Origin: Deltaproteobacteria bacterium
Lineage (GTDB): Bacteria > Desulfobacterota > Syntrophia > Syntrophales > UBA2185
Assembly: GCA_026388495.1 (NCBI GenBank)
Contig: JAPLJQ010000346.1
Span: forward strand, 1 to 17,028
Direction of reading: 5' to 3'
DNA length: 17,028 nucleotides
Shown: in pieces, positions 8,267-15,146 of the stretch
How positions within the stretch are numbered: the stretch's first letter is position 1
Layout of the letters: each line of letters starts with the position of its first letter
Notes under the pieces: generated by a model
Seen by the model: the letters and a program-made list of their open reading frames with translations, nothing else
Database searches by the model: none
What the model was told of the DNA's origin: nothing
Program-made: the position numbers and the translations under genes

Positions 8267-9430
8267 CTATTTCGTCTTCCGCATCGGCATATAACCGTGC
8301 ATGATTTCTATGTTCCCCTTGTATTTGTCCTTGTCTTTGACAATCAATTCAAGTCTTTCCAGTTCCGTAAAGTCCCGCATGAGTGTCGCTGAGGACAGTG
8401 TAGCATATTCCTTCGCCAGAATGCCGGAGCTGGTGACAAGATCGTCGGGCGTATGCCATCTGTCCACGGGGAATTGAAGGGCAAGGGTTCGCCGCCGTTT
8501 CACAATGGCGCGTGTCTTGCCCGTGGCCTTCTTGCTGTCCAGGACATCATAGATGAATTTATGCCATGACATCTCCAGGAGATTCTTCTGAACAATATCC
8601 AGAACGCCCTTTAACCCGTCCCGGAACCCAAGAACGGCATACTTGACGAAAGCGGACAGGTCCTTTTCCCGGACGCAGAGATCGAGCCGGCGGTAATATT
8701 CTTGCCGGGTGTCGTTATAATGATTCGACATTATGTGCGAGGCCATATCGGGCAAACCTGCCCTCAGGAGGATATAGAATTCGATCAGCCGGGCCGTTCG
8801 TCCGTTACCGTCTCCGAAGGGGTGAATCATGGCGATGTATGCATGAGCGACAATCGCCTGGAGAATCTGTTCTGAAAACGATTGTTTTCCCTCTTCATAG
8901 CGGAATGACTCCTTCATCCATTCGCAGAACCGGATCATTAAGGGCACGACGTCCTCACCTGTCGGCGGCCTGTACCCGCCCACGACGACGTTGTGTCCGG
9001 ACGTCCTGAACTTGCCGGGCATGCTCTGGAAGTGATCCCCCAAGTTCTTTCCCACGAAATGGTTGAATCTCTCAATCAGCTCCGGGGACAAAACAAAGGC
9101 CTTGTCTTCCGTGATGACCTCGGTACGGATCTGATTCAGGGCGTCAATGACATTCTTGACCTCTATTTGCAGATATTCCTTGCTCGGAGGAAGGTTTTTC
9201 CCTTCGTCAATACGGGCTACTTCCTCTTCGGACAGAGTGTTTCCTTCGATGGCCGTTGTCGCCCTGGCGCCTTTCCTCAAGGATACCGCCAGCCGTTGTT
9301 TTCTGTATTCCGGCTTGACCGGGGCCGCGGAAATGGCCTGAATGATGGATTCGCACTGCCCCAGCATGAAAATGGTCTCCTCATCAAGATGCCAGTTCTT
9401 CTGAAATAAAATATGCGGATATTCTTGCAT
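8267..9430 (-). CDS. Class II Fic-family protein (probable AMPylase) with inhibitory motif
   Basis: The 387-residue protein carries the complete Fic active-site motif HPFGDGNGRTAR (203-214), with catalytic H203, acidic D207 and R211/R214. This predicts transfer of AMP, or a related nucleotide group, from a nucleotide to a protein hydroxyl. An N-terminal T-T-A-I-E-G-N (58-64) matches the (S/T)xxxE(G/N) inhibitory helix, placing it in class II with auto-inhibition in the same chain. A flap region (about 139-165) precedes the catalytic helix. A C-terminal winged-helix-like segment (about 338-372) suggests DNA or partner binding. The ATG at 9430 has AAGGGG (9439-9444) at 8-nt spacing and a clear promoter upstream. 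The target protein is unknown. Its position next to Type III R-M genes and repeats fits an accessory or defence locus, but a housekeeping stress role is possible. Confidence 0.9.
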   Translation of the reverse strand: MQEYPHILFQKNWHLDEETIFMLGQCESIIQAISAAPVKPEYRKQRLAVSLRKGARATTAIEGNTLSEEEVARIDEGKNLPPSKEYLQIEVKNVIDALNQIRTEVITEDKAFVLSPELIERFNHFVGKNLGDHFQSMPGKFRTSGHNVVVGGYRPPTGEDVVPLMIRFCEWMKESFRYEEGKQSFSEQILQAIVAHAYIAMIHPFGDGNGRTARLIEFYILLRAGLPDMASHIMSNHYNDTRQEYYRRLDLCVREKDLSAFVKYAVLGFRDGLKGVLDIVQKNLLEMSWHKFIYDVLDSKKATGKTRAIVKRRRTLALQFPVDRWHTPDDLVTSSGILAKEYATLSSATLMRDFTELERLELIVKDKDKYKGNIEIMHGYMPMRKTK

Positions 9431-9479
9431 AGTATTTACCCCTTATATGTTCCTTGCATGATAGAGCTTTTGCAAATTC

Positions 9480-9508
9480 CATATAGTATTTGGTGACATA
9501 TTTGTCAA
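9480..9508 (-). promoter_or_regulatory. Sigma70-type promoter of fic
   Basis: On the minus strand a perfect TTGACA (-35, 9503-9508) is followed after 17 bp by TATATG (-10, 9480-9485). Transcription would start near 9473, giving a ~40-nt leader that includes the AAGGGG ribosome binding site at 9439-9444. This is the best-matching promoter found in the window, and it implies that fic is transcribed alone, ahead of the debris that follows it. Confidence 0.65.
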
Positions 9509-9535
9509 GAAAAAATCAGGCAATTTGAAAGCCTT

Positions 9536-9713
9536 TCAAATTACTTTCCATCGAATAAAAAACAATTCGTTTCTTTCAAGCTTTTGCTGCAAGCGGGCTT
9601 CAATGTCTTCGATGAGATTTTCCTTCCTGACGTCAACTTCGTCCTGTGCCTAATAGATGATCTATGATGACTTCTAACCGCTTGGCAAGAGCCTCCAGTG
9701 TTACCGAAATTGC
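9536..9713 (-). pseudogene. Frameshifted C-terminal remnant of an unrecognised protein
   Basis: Two overlapping minus-strand frames read like one coding tail. The upstream part (9713 down to a TGA at 9633) encodes A-I-S-V-T-L-E-A-L-A-K-R-L-E-V-I-I-D-H-L-L. The downstream part (9649 to a TGA at 9536) encodes 37 residues including E-N-L-I-E-D-I-E-A-R-L and E-L-F-F-I-R-W-K-V-I at its end. One frameshift near 9636-9650 would join them. Neither part has a start codon with a ribosome binding site. The charged helical segment and hydrophobic end look like a genuine protein C-terminus, but I do not recognise the family. The S-V-T-L-x-x-L-A-K-R-L block resembles the ORF6N-type tail at 8084-8266 on the other side of fic. 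Confidence 0.4.
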
Positions 9714-9726
9714 ATAGGTAGATGAA

Positions 9727-9756
9727 TGGAATCAGTCAAGTCATTTTTCGTGATTC
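9727..9756 (+). repeat. Direct repeat A, right copy
   Basis: TGGAATCAGTCAAGT, a CATTTTTCG block and TGATTC. It is the second copy of the repeat at 7974-8005, in the same orientation and about 1.75 kb away, so the two bracket the ORF6N remnant, fic and the upstream remnant. The copy has short inverted ends (GAATCA and TGATTC). Confidence 0.75.
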
Positions 9757-9766
9757 AAAGGACTGG

Positions 9767-9823
9767 ATTCCCGCCTTCGCGGGAATGACCGGCGGTGGTT
9801 GGATGCCAGATCAAGTCCGGCAT
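9767..9823. repeat. REP-like palindromes upstream of the frameshifted remnant
   Basis: ATTCCCGC (9767-9774) and GCGGGAAT (9779-9786) form a perfect 8-bp stem with a CTTC loop. This is the widespread 'ATTCCCGCcttcGCGGGAATGAC' proteobacterial dispersed repeat. A second, imperfect hairpin with ATGCC (9803-9807) and GGCAT (9819-9823) around GATCAAGTC follows 16 bp later and belongs to another common dispersed-repeat type. Together with direct repeat A and the remnant, these account for most of the 450 bp between fic and the acyltransferase gene. Confidence 0.7.
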
Positions 9824-9883
9824 GAAAGGGGGGAAGAGGTCATTCCCTGATCTGACAATATCTGCAAGATAAAATATGATTTT

Positions 9884-10810
9884 TTATGCGCGCCGGTATT
9901 TCTCGTCCAAAAGCCGGTTGATGCTTTCCATGACAATGTCGGTCACCTGCTCGAATTGACGCTTGTATTTCTGCTGCGATTCTTTGGAAAACAGCGTGAA
10001 TGGTTCCTCAATCTTGAATTCTTTCAACTGGTTATCCAGAGACAGGGGTTCTCCCACCCGGTAGGTAATCCAGCCGCTCTTTGCAAACGGGAGGCTCCCC
10101 GTATAGACGGCGTCGGAGTTATTGCAGCCGACGGGAATGATCTTTTTCCCGGTATGGAGGGCAAGCTGCGCAAGCCCCGTTTTTCCCTCGCCCAGTTTCG
10201 TGCCCCGTGTTCCTTCCGGGAAAATAATGAGATTCAGATCCTTTTCATACAGAGCTATCCGGCTCAATTCCGCCACCCGCTCCATGACCATATCGTAGTA
10301 GTCGCGCACGAAATCGACGAAATTTTCTCCCATTTCATGAAGCGCATCCGCAGCGGCTTTGGGCCAGGCGGAGACCCCGTCGTACATACCGTCAACAACA
10401 TCCTTAACGTCCCTGTACACATTACGATCCAGCCGCCGCTTGAATTTCTTCTTGTAAAATTCCTCTATCAGATAACCCATGGAGGGCACGGGAATAAGAT
10501 TGCACAGGTCAAGCCCTTTGGCCAGCACGGCATTACCATAATACTTGCCCTTCACCCAGACCGTTGTGTAGGGGAAACATTTCATGTGCCACATCTTGTA
10601 TTGAAACGGCCAGTAGTTGAAGCGGTCCGTATGATTCATGGCGAAGATGACGTTTTCATCCAGGGGAATGCGTTCGACGTTCTCAATCCGGATATCCACA
10701 TCGGCAAAAATGCGGTAATTGGTGTGCAAAATACATGCTGCCACGAATTGCTGTCCCAGGGGTTTGGTCACCAGCCTGATTCTTTTCATGTACTCAAGAT
10801 CAACCATCAT
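9884..10810 (-). CDS. PlsC-like 1-acyl-glycerol-phosphate acyltransferase family protein
   Basis: Likely membrane-associated acyltransferase that moves a fatty acyl group from acyl-ACP or acyl-CoA to a lipid or glycerol-phosphate acceptor. The clear marker is FPEGTRG (about 197-203), the family's substrate-binding block III, followed by a K-T-G-L-A-Q-L-A block and I-I-P-V-G. The catalytic block I is atypical: N-H-T-D-R-F-N at about 59-65 gives HxD and HX4N rather than the standard HX4D. About 110 residues separate block II from block III, more than in ordinary PlsC, so this is a divergent subfamily. I chose the ATG at 10810 because AAGGA precedes it at ~9 nt. An ATG at 10840 adds ten residues without a ribosome binding site. 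It lies downstream of kdsB, separated by a repeat and a terminator-like hairpin, so it is probably a separate unit in envelope lipid synthesis. Confidence 0.82.
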   Translation of the reverse strand: MMVDLEYMKRIRLVTKPLGQQFVAACILHTNYRIFADVDIRIENVERIPLDENVIFAMNHTDRFNYWPFQYKMWHMKCFPYTTVWVKGKYYGNAVLAKGLDLCNLIPVPSMGYLIEEFYKKKFKRRLDRNVYRDVKDVVDGMYDGVSAWPKAAADALHEMGENFVDFVRDYYDMVMERVAELSRIALYEKDLNLIIFPEGTRGTKLGEGKTGLAQLALHTGKKIIPVGCNNSDAVYTGSLPFAKSGWITYRVGEPLSLDNQLKEFKIEEPFTLFSKESQQKYKRQFEQVTDIVMESINRLLDEKYRRA

Positions 10811-10857
10811 GGGTGCGGATTCCTTAGTGCCGTGGTTCATAAATTCGGTTACGTATT

Positions 10858-10930
10858 GTCATTTCGAACGAAGTGAGAAATCTTAATGGATATGAGACGG
10901 TAATAGATATCTCCCTTCGGTCGATATGAC
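10858..10930. repeat. 73-bp imperfect inverted-repeat element (MITE-like)
   Basis: A 26-nt left arm (10858-10883, starting GTCATTTCGAACGAAG) and a 26-nt right arm (10905-10930, ending GGTCGATATGAC) are inverted copies with 4 mismatches, around a 21-nt centre. One arm type is also found at 8021-8056. The element fills much of the gap between the kdsB and acyltransferase genes. Its shape fits a small non-autonomous mobile or REP-like element whose transcript would fold into a long hairpin. Confidence 0.7.
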
Positions 10931-10974
10931 ACAGAATTTACAAAATGAAGTACTTAGCCGTTCTTTATGTTTTT

Positions 10975-10999
10975 TAGAAAAATGGGCGCTGTCCCCATT
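10975..10999 (-). terminator. Hairpin at the end of kdsB, possible intrinsic terminator
   Basis: AATGGG (10981-10986) pairs with CCCATT (10994-10999) around a 7-nt loop, overlapping the kdsB stop codon. On the minus strand the stem is followed by a short T-rich run (TTTCT), giving a modest terminator that would end the kdnB-kdnA-hldD-kdsB transcript. It could equally be a dispersed-repeat hairpin. Confidence 0.5.
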
Positions 11000-11733
11000 T
11001 ATTTTGTAAGGAGGCTTCTGACCCGATCAAGTTCCTGGGGGGTATCAACTTCCACGGAGTCATACAATGTCTCAACAACCTTGATTCGATAGCCATGCTC
11101 TAGGGCCCTCAGTTGCTCAAGGGCTTCCAGTTTTTCAAGAATCCCCGCGGGCAGCCGGGTGAAGGTATGGAGAAAGTCCTTCCTGTAGGCATAGATGCCG
11201 TGGTGTTTATAGTAGGAAACTTTCTGGCCTTTATCGCGAACGAACGGAATGGTCGCCCGGGAAAAATAGATGGCAAAATGGTTGTGGTCAAAGACGGTCT
11301 TTACCGCATTCGGGTGTGTGATTTCCTCTTCTCTCACGATTTTATAAATCAGTGTGGACATGGGGACGGTTGGATCATCAATGAGCGGCCTTACAACCTC
11401 TTCTATCTGGACAGGTTCAAACAGGGGCTGATCTCCCTGAATATTCACGACAATATCCGAATCCTCAAGGTCGAGTACGGAAACGGCCTCGGCGATCCGG
11501 TCCGTTCCTGACAGATGCTCCGTGGATGTCATGACGGCATGGCCGCCGAATTTCCGGACAGCAGAAAAGATCCGCTCATCATCCGTGGCCACCGCGGCGT
11601 AGGAGACGATCTTAGCCTTCAATACCCGGTCATAGACATGCTGGATCATGGGCTTGCCGCACAAATCCGCGAGGGGCTTTCCGGGAAAGCGCGAGGATTC
11701 ATAGCGCGAGGGTATGATGCAGACGACTTTCAT
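10999..11733 (-). CDS. kdsB: 3-deoxy-manno-octulosonate cytidylyltransferase (CMP-Kdo or CMP-Kdo8N synthetase)
   Basis: Activates Kdo, or here possibly 8-amino-Kdo, with CTP to CMP-sugar and pyrophosphate in the cytoplasm, the step before transfer to lipid A. The 244-residue length is normal. The N-terminus has the nucleotide-binding signature I-I-P-S-R-Y-E-S-S-R-F-P-G-K-P-L (6-21). V-N-I-Q-G-D-Q-P and the G-x-Y-A-Y-R-K block are also typical of KdsB. The start codon overlaps the hldD stop by 4 bp (ATGA) and has no obvious ribosome binding site, so translation is probably coupled. Because the kdnB/kdnA-like genes lie in the same operon, the natural substrate may be Kdo8N, as known for the Shewanella enzyme. 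The sequence alone does not decide this. Confidence 0.93.
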   Translation of the reverse strand: MKVVCIIPSRYESSRFPGKPLADLCGKPMIQHVYDRVLKAKIVSYAAVATDDERIFSAVRKFGGHAVMTSTEHLSGTDRIAEAVSVLDLEDSDIVVNIQGDQPLFEPVQIEEVVRPLIDDPTVPMSTLIYKIVREEEITHPNAVKTVFDHNHFAIYFSRATIPFVRDKGQKVSYYKHHGIYAYRKDFLHTFTRLPAGILEKLEALEQLRALEHGYRIKVVETLYDSVEVDTPQELDRVRSLLTK

Positions 11734-12701
11734 AAACAGGGGTCGGGCTTCTGCAAGTGGTTTGCAACGTAATCGCGGACCGCTTCTTCCAGAGGCCGAA
11801 ATGCGGCAGGACAGCCCGCTGAACGGAGCTTGTCCATTTTCGCCTCCGTAAAATACTGGTACTGATCACGGATTTCTATCGGCATGTCAAAGTATTCTAT
11901 CCGGGGTTCCATGTTCATGGCGGAAAAGACGGCGCGGATCAGGTCGTTCCATGTCCGGGACCGGGCGGTGCCCAGATTGAAGATGCCATTGGCCTCCGGG
12001 TGCTCCAGGAGCCACCACAGGACGTCAACGCAATCCTTGATGTAAACAAAATCGCGTTTCTGCTCGCCGTCCCCATATTCAGGCTTATAGGATTTGAACA
12101 ACCTGACCTTACCCGCCTCTTTGATCTGGGAAAACGCCTTGAAAATGACGCTCGTCATGTCGCCCTTGTGGTATTCATTGGGCCCGAAGACATTGAAAAA
12201 TTTGATTCCGGCGCACTGCGTCTCCGCTTGTTGACGGAGCACCCATAGATCGAAGAGCTGCTTCGAATAGCCGTACATATTGATCGGACGGAGCGTCTCC
12301 GTTACAGCGTCTTCATCGGAAAATCCCTGCGAACCATCTCCGTATGTGGCGGCGGAGCTGGCGTAGATAAAACGCACCTGTTTTGAAAGAGCCCATTCGG
12401 CAAGCCGGCAGGTATAATGGTAGTTGTTGTCCATCAGGTATTCGGCGTTTCGCTCCGTCGTGGAAGAACAGGCCCCCATGTGGATGATGGCGCGTATCTT
12501 CATGGAATCCTGGGGAGAACGGATCATTCTGAGAAAAACATCTTTGTGGATATAATCCGTGTACCGGCGGTTCACCAGGTTTTTCCACTTTTCCGTCTCG
12601 CCAAGTTCATCTACAATCAGAATATCATCGATGCCTTCGCTGTTGAGCTTCCAGACAAACGCGCTCCCGATAAATCCGGCCCCGCCGGTGACGATGATCA
12701 T
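11730..12701 (-). CDS. hldD: ADP-L-glycero-D-manno-heptose 6-epimerase
   Basis: Converts ADP-D-glycero-beta-D-manno-heptose to the L-glycero form, the last step in making the heptose donor for the LPS inner core. The 323-residue protein is an extended short-chain dehydrogenase: Rossmann TGGAGFIGS (5-13), Y-A-S-S-A-A-T-Y-G (113-121) with the catalytic serine/threonine region, and YxxxK as Y143 to K147. I-V-D-E-L-G-E-T-E-K-W-K-N-L is characteristic of HldD/RfaD. AGGGAG sits about 9 nt before the ATG. The gene is 12 bp downstream of the aminotransferase gene and overlaps kdsB by 4 bp, so heptose and Kdo supply for the inner core are co-expressed. Confidence 0.94.
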   Translation of the reverse strand: MIIVTGGAGFIGSAFVWKLNSEGIDDILIVDELGETEKWKNLVNRRYTDYIHKDVFLRMIRSPQDSMKIRAIIHMGACSSTTERNAEYLMDNNYHYTCRLAEWALSKQVRFIYASSAATYGDGSQGFSDEDAVTETLRPINMYGYSKQLFDLWVLRQQAETQCAGIKFFNVFGPNEYHKGDMTSVIFKAFSQIKEAGKVRLFKSYKPEYGDGEQKRDFVYIKDCVDVLWWLLEHPEANGIFNLGTARSRTWNDLIRAVFSAMNMEPRIEYFDMPIEIRDQYQYFTEAKMDKLRSAGCPAAFRPLEEAVRDYVANHLQKPDPCL

Positions 12702-12713
12702 ATCATTTTCTCC

Positions 12714-13916
12714 CTACAGACTCTTTGCCGCTTTTTCAATGCCCTGCTTGATTTTCGACAACTTTTCCTCAGGCATCCATACCGATATCCCCATGACCAA
12801 AGTTCGGCCCAGGATGTCTTCCGCCTGCGGGATGGTTGATCTGTCGTAATTCACCTTGCCCCTATAGGATGGATCCATAAAGGGATATTTTTTCGAGTTC
12901 GCCGTTGATCGCGCCAGAAAATGCTCCCAGTTGGGAAGATAGTGCCATGAATTCTTCTTGAAACAGACCGTGTCAACCCCCTCCGCGCTCAGGGCTTTCT
13001 GAAATTTTTCAGCCATGCCCTCCTCCGGCAGATTAAAGCCTAAAAAGGTGGCCGTATCCCCGTCGGGATCCGGAATGTTTCTGAAACCGACACCGGGCAC
13101 GTTGCCGAGGGCTTCCTTGATTGTTGCCTTATTCTTTCTCTGTTCCGCAATGATGGTGGGAAGTTTTCTCAACTGAGCCAATCCCAACGCTCCCTGGATC
13201 TCATTCATCCGAAAATTGAAGCCGAGGATGGTCCTTCCCTCCATAGCCCGGCTCACATTCGGGTTATGGTCGTGCCCGTGATCGTGATACCAGTCGGCAC
13301 GGCGGTACAGGTCTTTGTCGTCCGTGAGGATCATTCCCCCTTCGCCGGTGGTGACGGTCTTGTAATAATCAAAGCTGAAAATGCCCATATTGCCGAAGGT
13401 GCCGAGCATCTTTCCCCGGTAGCTTCCCCCGCAGCCCTGGGCATTGTCTTCAAGAACCAGGATGTTATGTTTTTCCGCAACCGCAACGATTTTATCAATG
13501 CGCGCCGGCGCCCCGCACATATGAACAGGAATGACGGCCTTTGTGTAGGGCGTGATCCTCTTTTCCATATCATCGGGGTCCAGGTTCAGGCTGTCGTCAA
13601 TGTCCGCCATAACGGGAATGGCGCCGACCTCGAGCACCGCTTCATACGTTGCCAGGAAGGTAAAGGCGGGAACGATGACCTCATCCCCCGGGCCCACGTC
13701 CATGGCCGTCAGGGCCACCTTGAGGGCAGACGACCCGGATGTCACCCCCAGGGCATATTGTGCCCGGCAGTATGTTGCAAAAGCTTCCTCGAATTCTCTT
13801 ACTTTGAAGACGCCCTTTCTTTCCTTGTCAAACCCGTATCGCATGAGGACGCCCGTCTCCAGCACGTCCATGACTTCCTTGATTTCCTCTTTTCCGATCA
13901 GTTCAGCTCCGGCCAT
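12714..13916 (-). CDS. kdnA: DegT/DnrJ/EryC1-family aminotransferase, probable KdnA (Kdo8N synthesis)
   Basis: PLP-dependent sugar aminotransferase of 400 residues. The internal aldimine lysine is K186 in S-F-D-Y-Y-K-T-V-T-T-G-E-G-G. The PLP-pairing acid is D157 in L-E-D-N-A-Q, and G-S-S-A-L (61-65) binds the phosphate. In the characterised Shewanella pathway, KdnA transfers an amino group from glutamate to the C8 aldehyde of oxidised Kdo, working with the dehydrogenase KdnB. The neighbour encoded 14 bp upstream is an iron-type alcohol dehydrogenase, and kdsB is two genes downstream, which is why I favour KdnA over other DegT enzymes for dTDP- or UDP-sugars. A GGGAGG ribosome binding site lies 7 nt before the ATG. 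The family call is firm; the substrate is inferred from context. Confidence 0.82.
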   Translation of the reverse strand: MAGAELIGKEEIKEVMDVLETGVLMRYGFDKERKGVFKVREFEEAFATYCRAQYALGVTSGSSALKVALTAMDVGPGDEVIVPAFTFLATYEAVLEVGAIPVMADIDDSLNLDPDDMEKRITPYTKAVIPVHMCGAPARIDKIVAVAEKHNILVLEDNAQGCGGSYRGKMLGTFGNMGIFSFDYYKTVTTGEGGMILTDDKDLYRRADWYHDHGHDHNPNVSRAMEGRTILGFNFRMNEIQGALGLAQLRKLPTIIAEQRKNKATIKEALGNVPGVGFRNIPDPDGDTATFLGFNLPEEGMAEKFQKALSAEGVDTVCFKKNSWHYLPNWEHFLARSTANSKKYPFMDPSYRGKVNYDRSTIPQAEDILGRTLVMGISVWMPEEKLSKIKQGIEKAAKSL

Positions 13917-13930
13917 CAGTTTTCCTCCCT

Positions 13931-15091
13931 TTAGTATGCTTCCCCGTATATCTCAATGGCATCCTCGATAGTCACCTTTCGCGGGTTATTTTCCAGCGGC
14001 CTCAATACCGTCATGGCTGCTTTGGCAAGCTCGGGAAAATCTTCCTCGGGAATATTCAAATCTTCCAGTGTGGTGTAAACCCCGCAGTCTTCTATCAGGG
14101 ATTGCACCGCCTCCACGGCCAGATAAGCCGCTTCACGCAGGGGCAAATCATCCGTGATCTCACCCATTGCTTCGGCTATGATGGTAAATTTCTCGAGGGC
14201 TCCCGGCAGATTGAATGACATGACATGGGGAAGCATGACCGTATTGGCAAGGCCATGGGACACCCCGTATTTTCCTCCCAACGGGTAGGAGAGGGAATGG
14301 ACAGCACCGACACCGGCATTGGCAAGGCCAAGACCCGCGTAGAGGCTTCCCAGAAGCATGTTTTCTCTCGCTTCAAGATTGGCGCCGTCATGGACACAGG
14401 TTCTCAGGCTGGATGAAATCAATTGGATCGCCTCCAGGGAAAACATTTCGCTCATGGGCGAGGCCTTGACGGACGTATAGGATTCAATGGCGTGACAGAG
14501 GGCATCGACACCGGTTGAGGCAGTCGCAACGGGAGGCAGCGTCAGCGTCAGGGTGGGATCCAGAAGCGCCAGATCGGAATAAAGGTAGGGGCTGTTCATG
14601 CCCTCCTTTTTCTTGAGATTCTGCCGGACGAAGACGGATGTAAAGGTCACTTCGCTACCGGTACCCGCGGTTGTGGGAACCATGATTTTTGGCAAGCCGG
14701 GACCGGGAACCTTGTTCAATCCAAGAAAATCAGCGGCCTTCTTATTGTTGACCGCCAACACAGCCACGGCCTTTGCAATATCCATGGCGCTCCCTCCGCC
14801 GATACCAACTACGATATCGCATTTTCCCTTCAGTGCCGCTTTCGCCCCCTCATCGGCTACTTCCAGCCGGGGTTCTGCTTCAACCTGTTGATCGAACAGG
14901 GTCATTTTGAACCCTTCTTTACTGAGGATTTCTTTTATCCTGTCTCTGAATCCCGTGCCGGCAAGATTCTTGTCAAGGACGACAAGGGGACGGCTGGCCT
15001 TGAGTTCCCGGATGTGATCCGGCAACGTATCAAACGTTCCATTTCCGAATACGATTTTCTTTGCCCCTGTAAAGGCAAACGGTCTGTTCAT
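13931..15091 (-). CDS. kdnB: Iron-containing alcohol dehydrogenase, probable KdnB (Kdo C8 oxidation)
   Basis: Group III metal-dependent alcohol dehydrogenase of 386 residues. NAD-binding elements are G-I-G-G-G-S-A-M-D-I-A-K (about 96-107) and P-T-T-A-G-T-G-S-E-V (139-148). The metal ligands match the family pattern: D196 and H200 in G-V-D-A-L-C-H-A-I-E, H265 in A-V-H-S-L-S-Y-P-L, and H279 in V-S-H-G-L-A-N. In the known Kdo8N pathway KdnB oxidises the C8 hydroxyl of Kdo to an aldehyde that KdnA aminates. Three ATG codons stand in a row. I chose the third (15091) because AAAGGAGG lies 7 nt upstream of it and only 1-4 nt from the others. A promoter candidate precedes the gene. It could act on another alcohol, but the operon position argues for Kdo. 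Confidence 0.82.
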   Translation of the reverse strand: MNRPFAFTGAKKIVFGNGTFDTLPDHIRELKASRPLVVLDKNLAGTGFRDRIKEILSKEGFKMTLFDQQVEAEPRLEVADEGAKAALKGKCDIVVGIGGGSAMDIAKAVAVLAVNNKKAADFLGLNKVPGPGLPKIMVPTTAGTGSEVTFTSVFVRQNLKKKEGMNSPYLYSDLALLDPTLTLTLPPVATASTGVDALCHAIESYTSVKASPMSEMFSLEAIQLISSSLRTCVHDGANLEARENMLLGSLYAGLGLANAGVGAVHSLSYPLGGKYGVSHGLANTVMLPHVMSFNLPGALEKFTIIAEAMGEITDDLPLREAAYLAVEAVQSLIEDCGVYTTLEDLNIPEEDFPELAKAAMTVLRPLENNPRKVTIEDAIEIYGEAY

Positions 15092-15116
15092 CATCATACC
15101 TCCTTTGAATTGTTGG

Positions 15117-15146
15117 AGTATTAAGCGTGTGGCCGGGGAAAGTCAA
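15117..15146 (-). promoter_or_regulatory. Candidate promoter of the kdnB-kdnA-hldD-kdsB operon
   Basis: On the minus strand TTGACT (15141-15146) is followed after 18 bp by AATACT (15117-15122). It overlaps the end of the trmJ-like gene and would start transcription about 18 nt before the kdnB start codon. The -35 box is good and the -10 box matches 4 of 6 positions. It would let the LPS sugar genes be expressed independently of the upstream methyltransferase. Confidence 0.4.

Noticed and set aside
7880..9883. CRISPR array or toxin-antitoxin pair around fic
   Set aside because: The repeats are only two copies 1.75 kb apart, not regularly spaced, and no small antitoxin frame with a ribosome binding site adjoins fic; the inhibitory motif is inside the Fic protein itself.
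9956..10876. A 306-codon plus-strand open frame opposite the acyltransferase gene
   Set aside because: Antisense to a clear acyltransferase with FPEGTRG; the predicted peptide has no family features.
13266..13934. A 222-codon plus-strand open frame opposite the aminotransferase gene
   Set aside because: Antisense to the PLP-binding core of a well-recognised enzyme, with no domain of its own.
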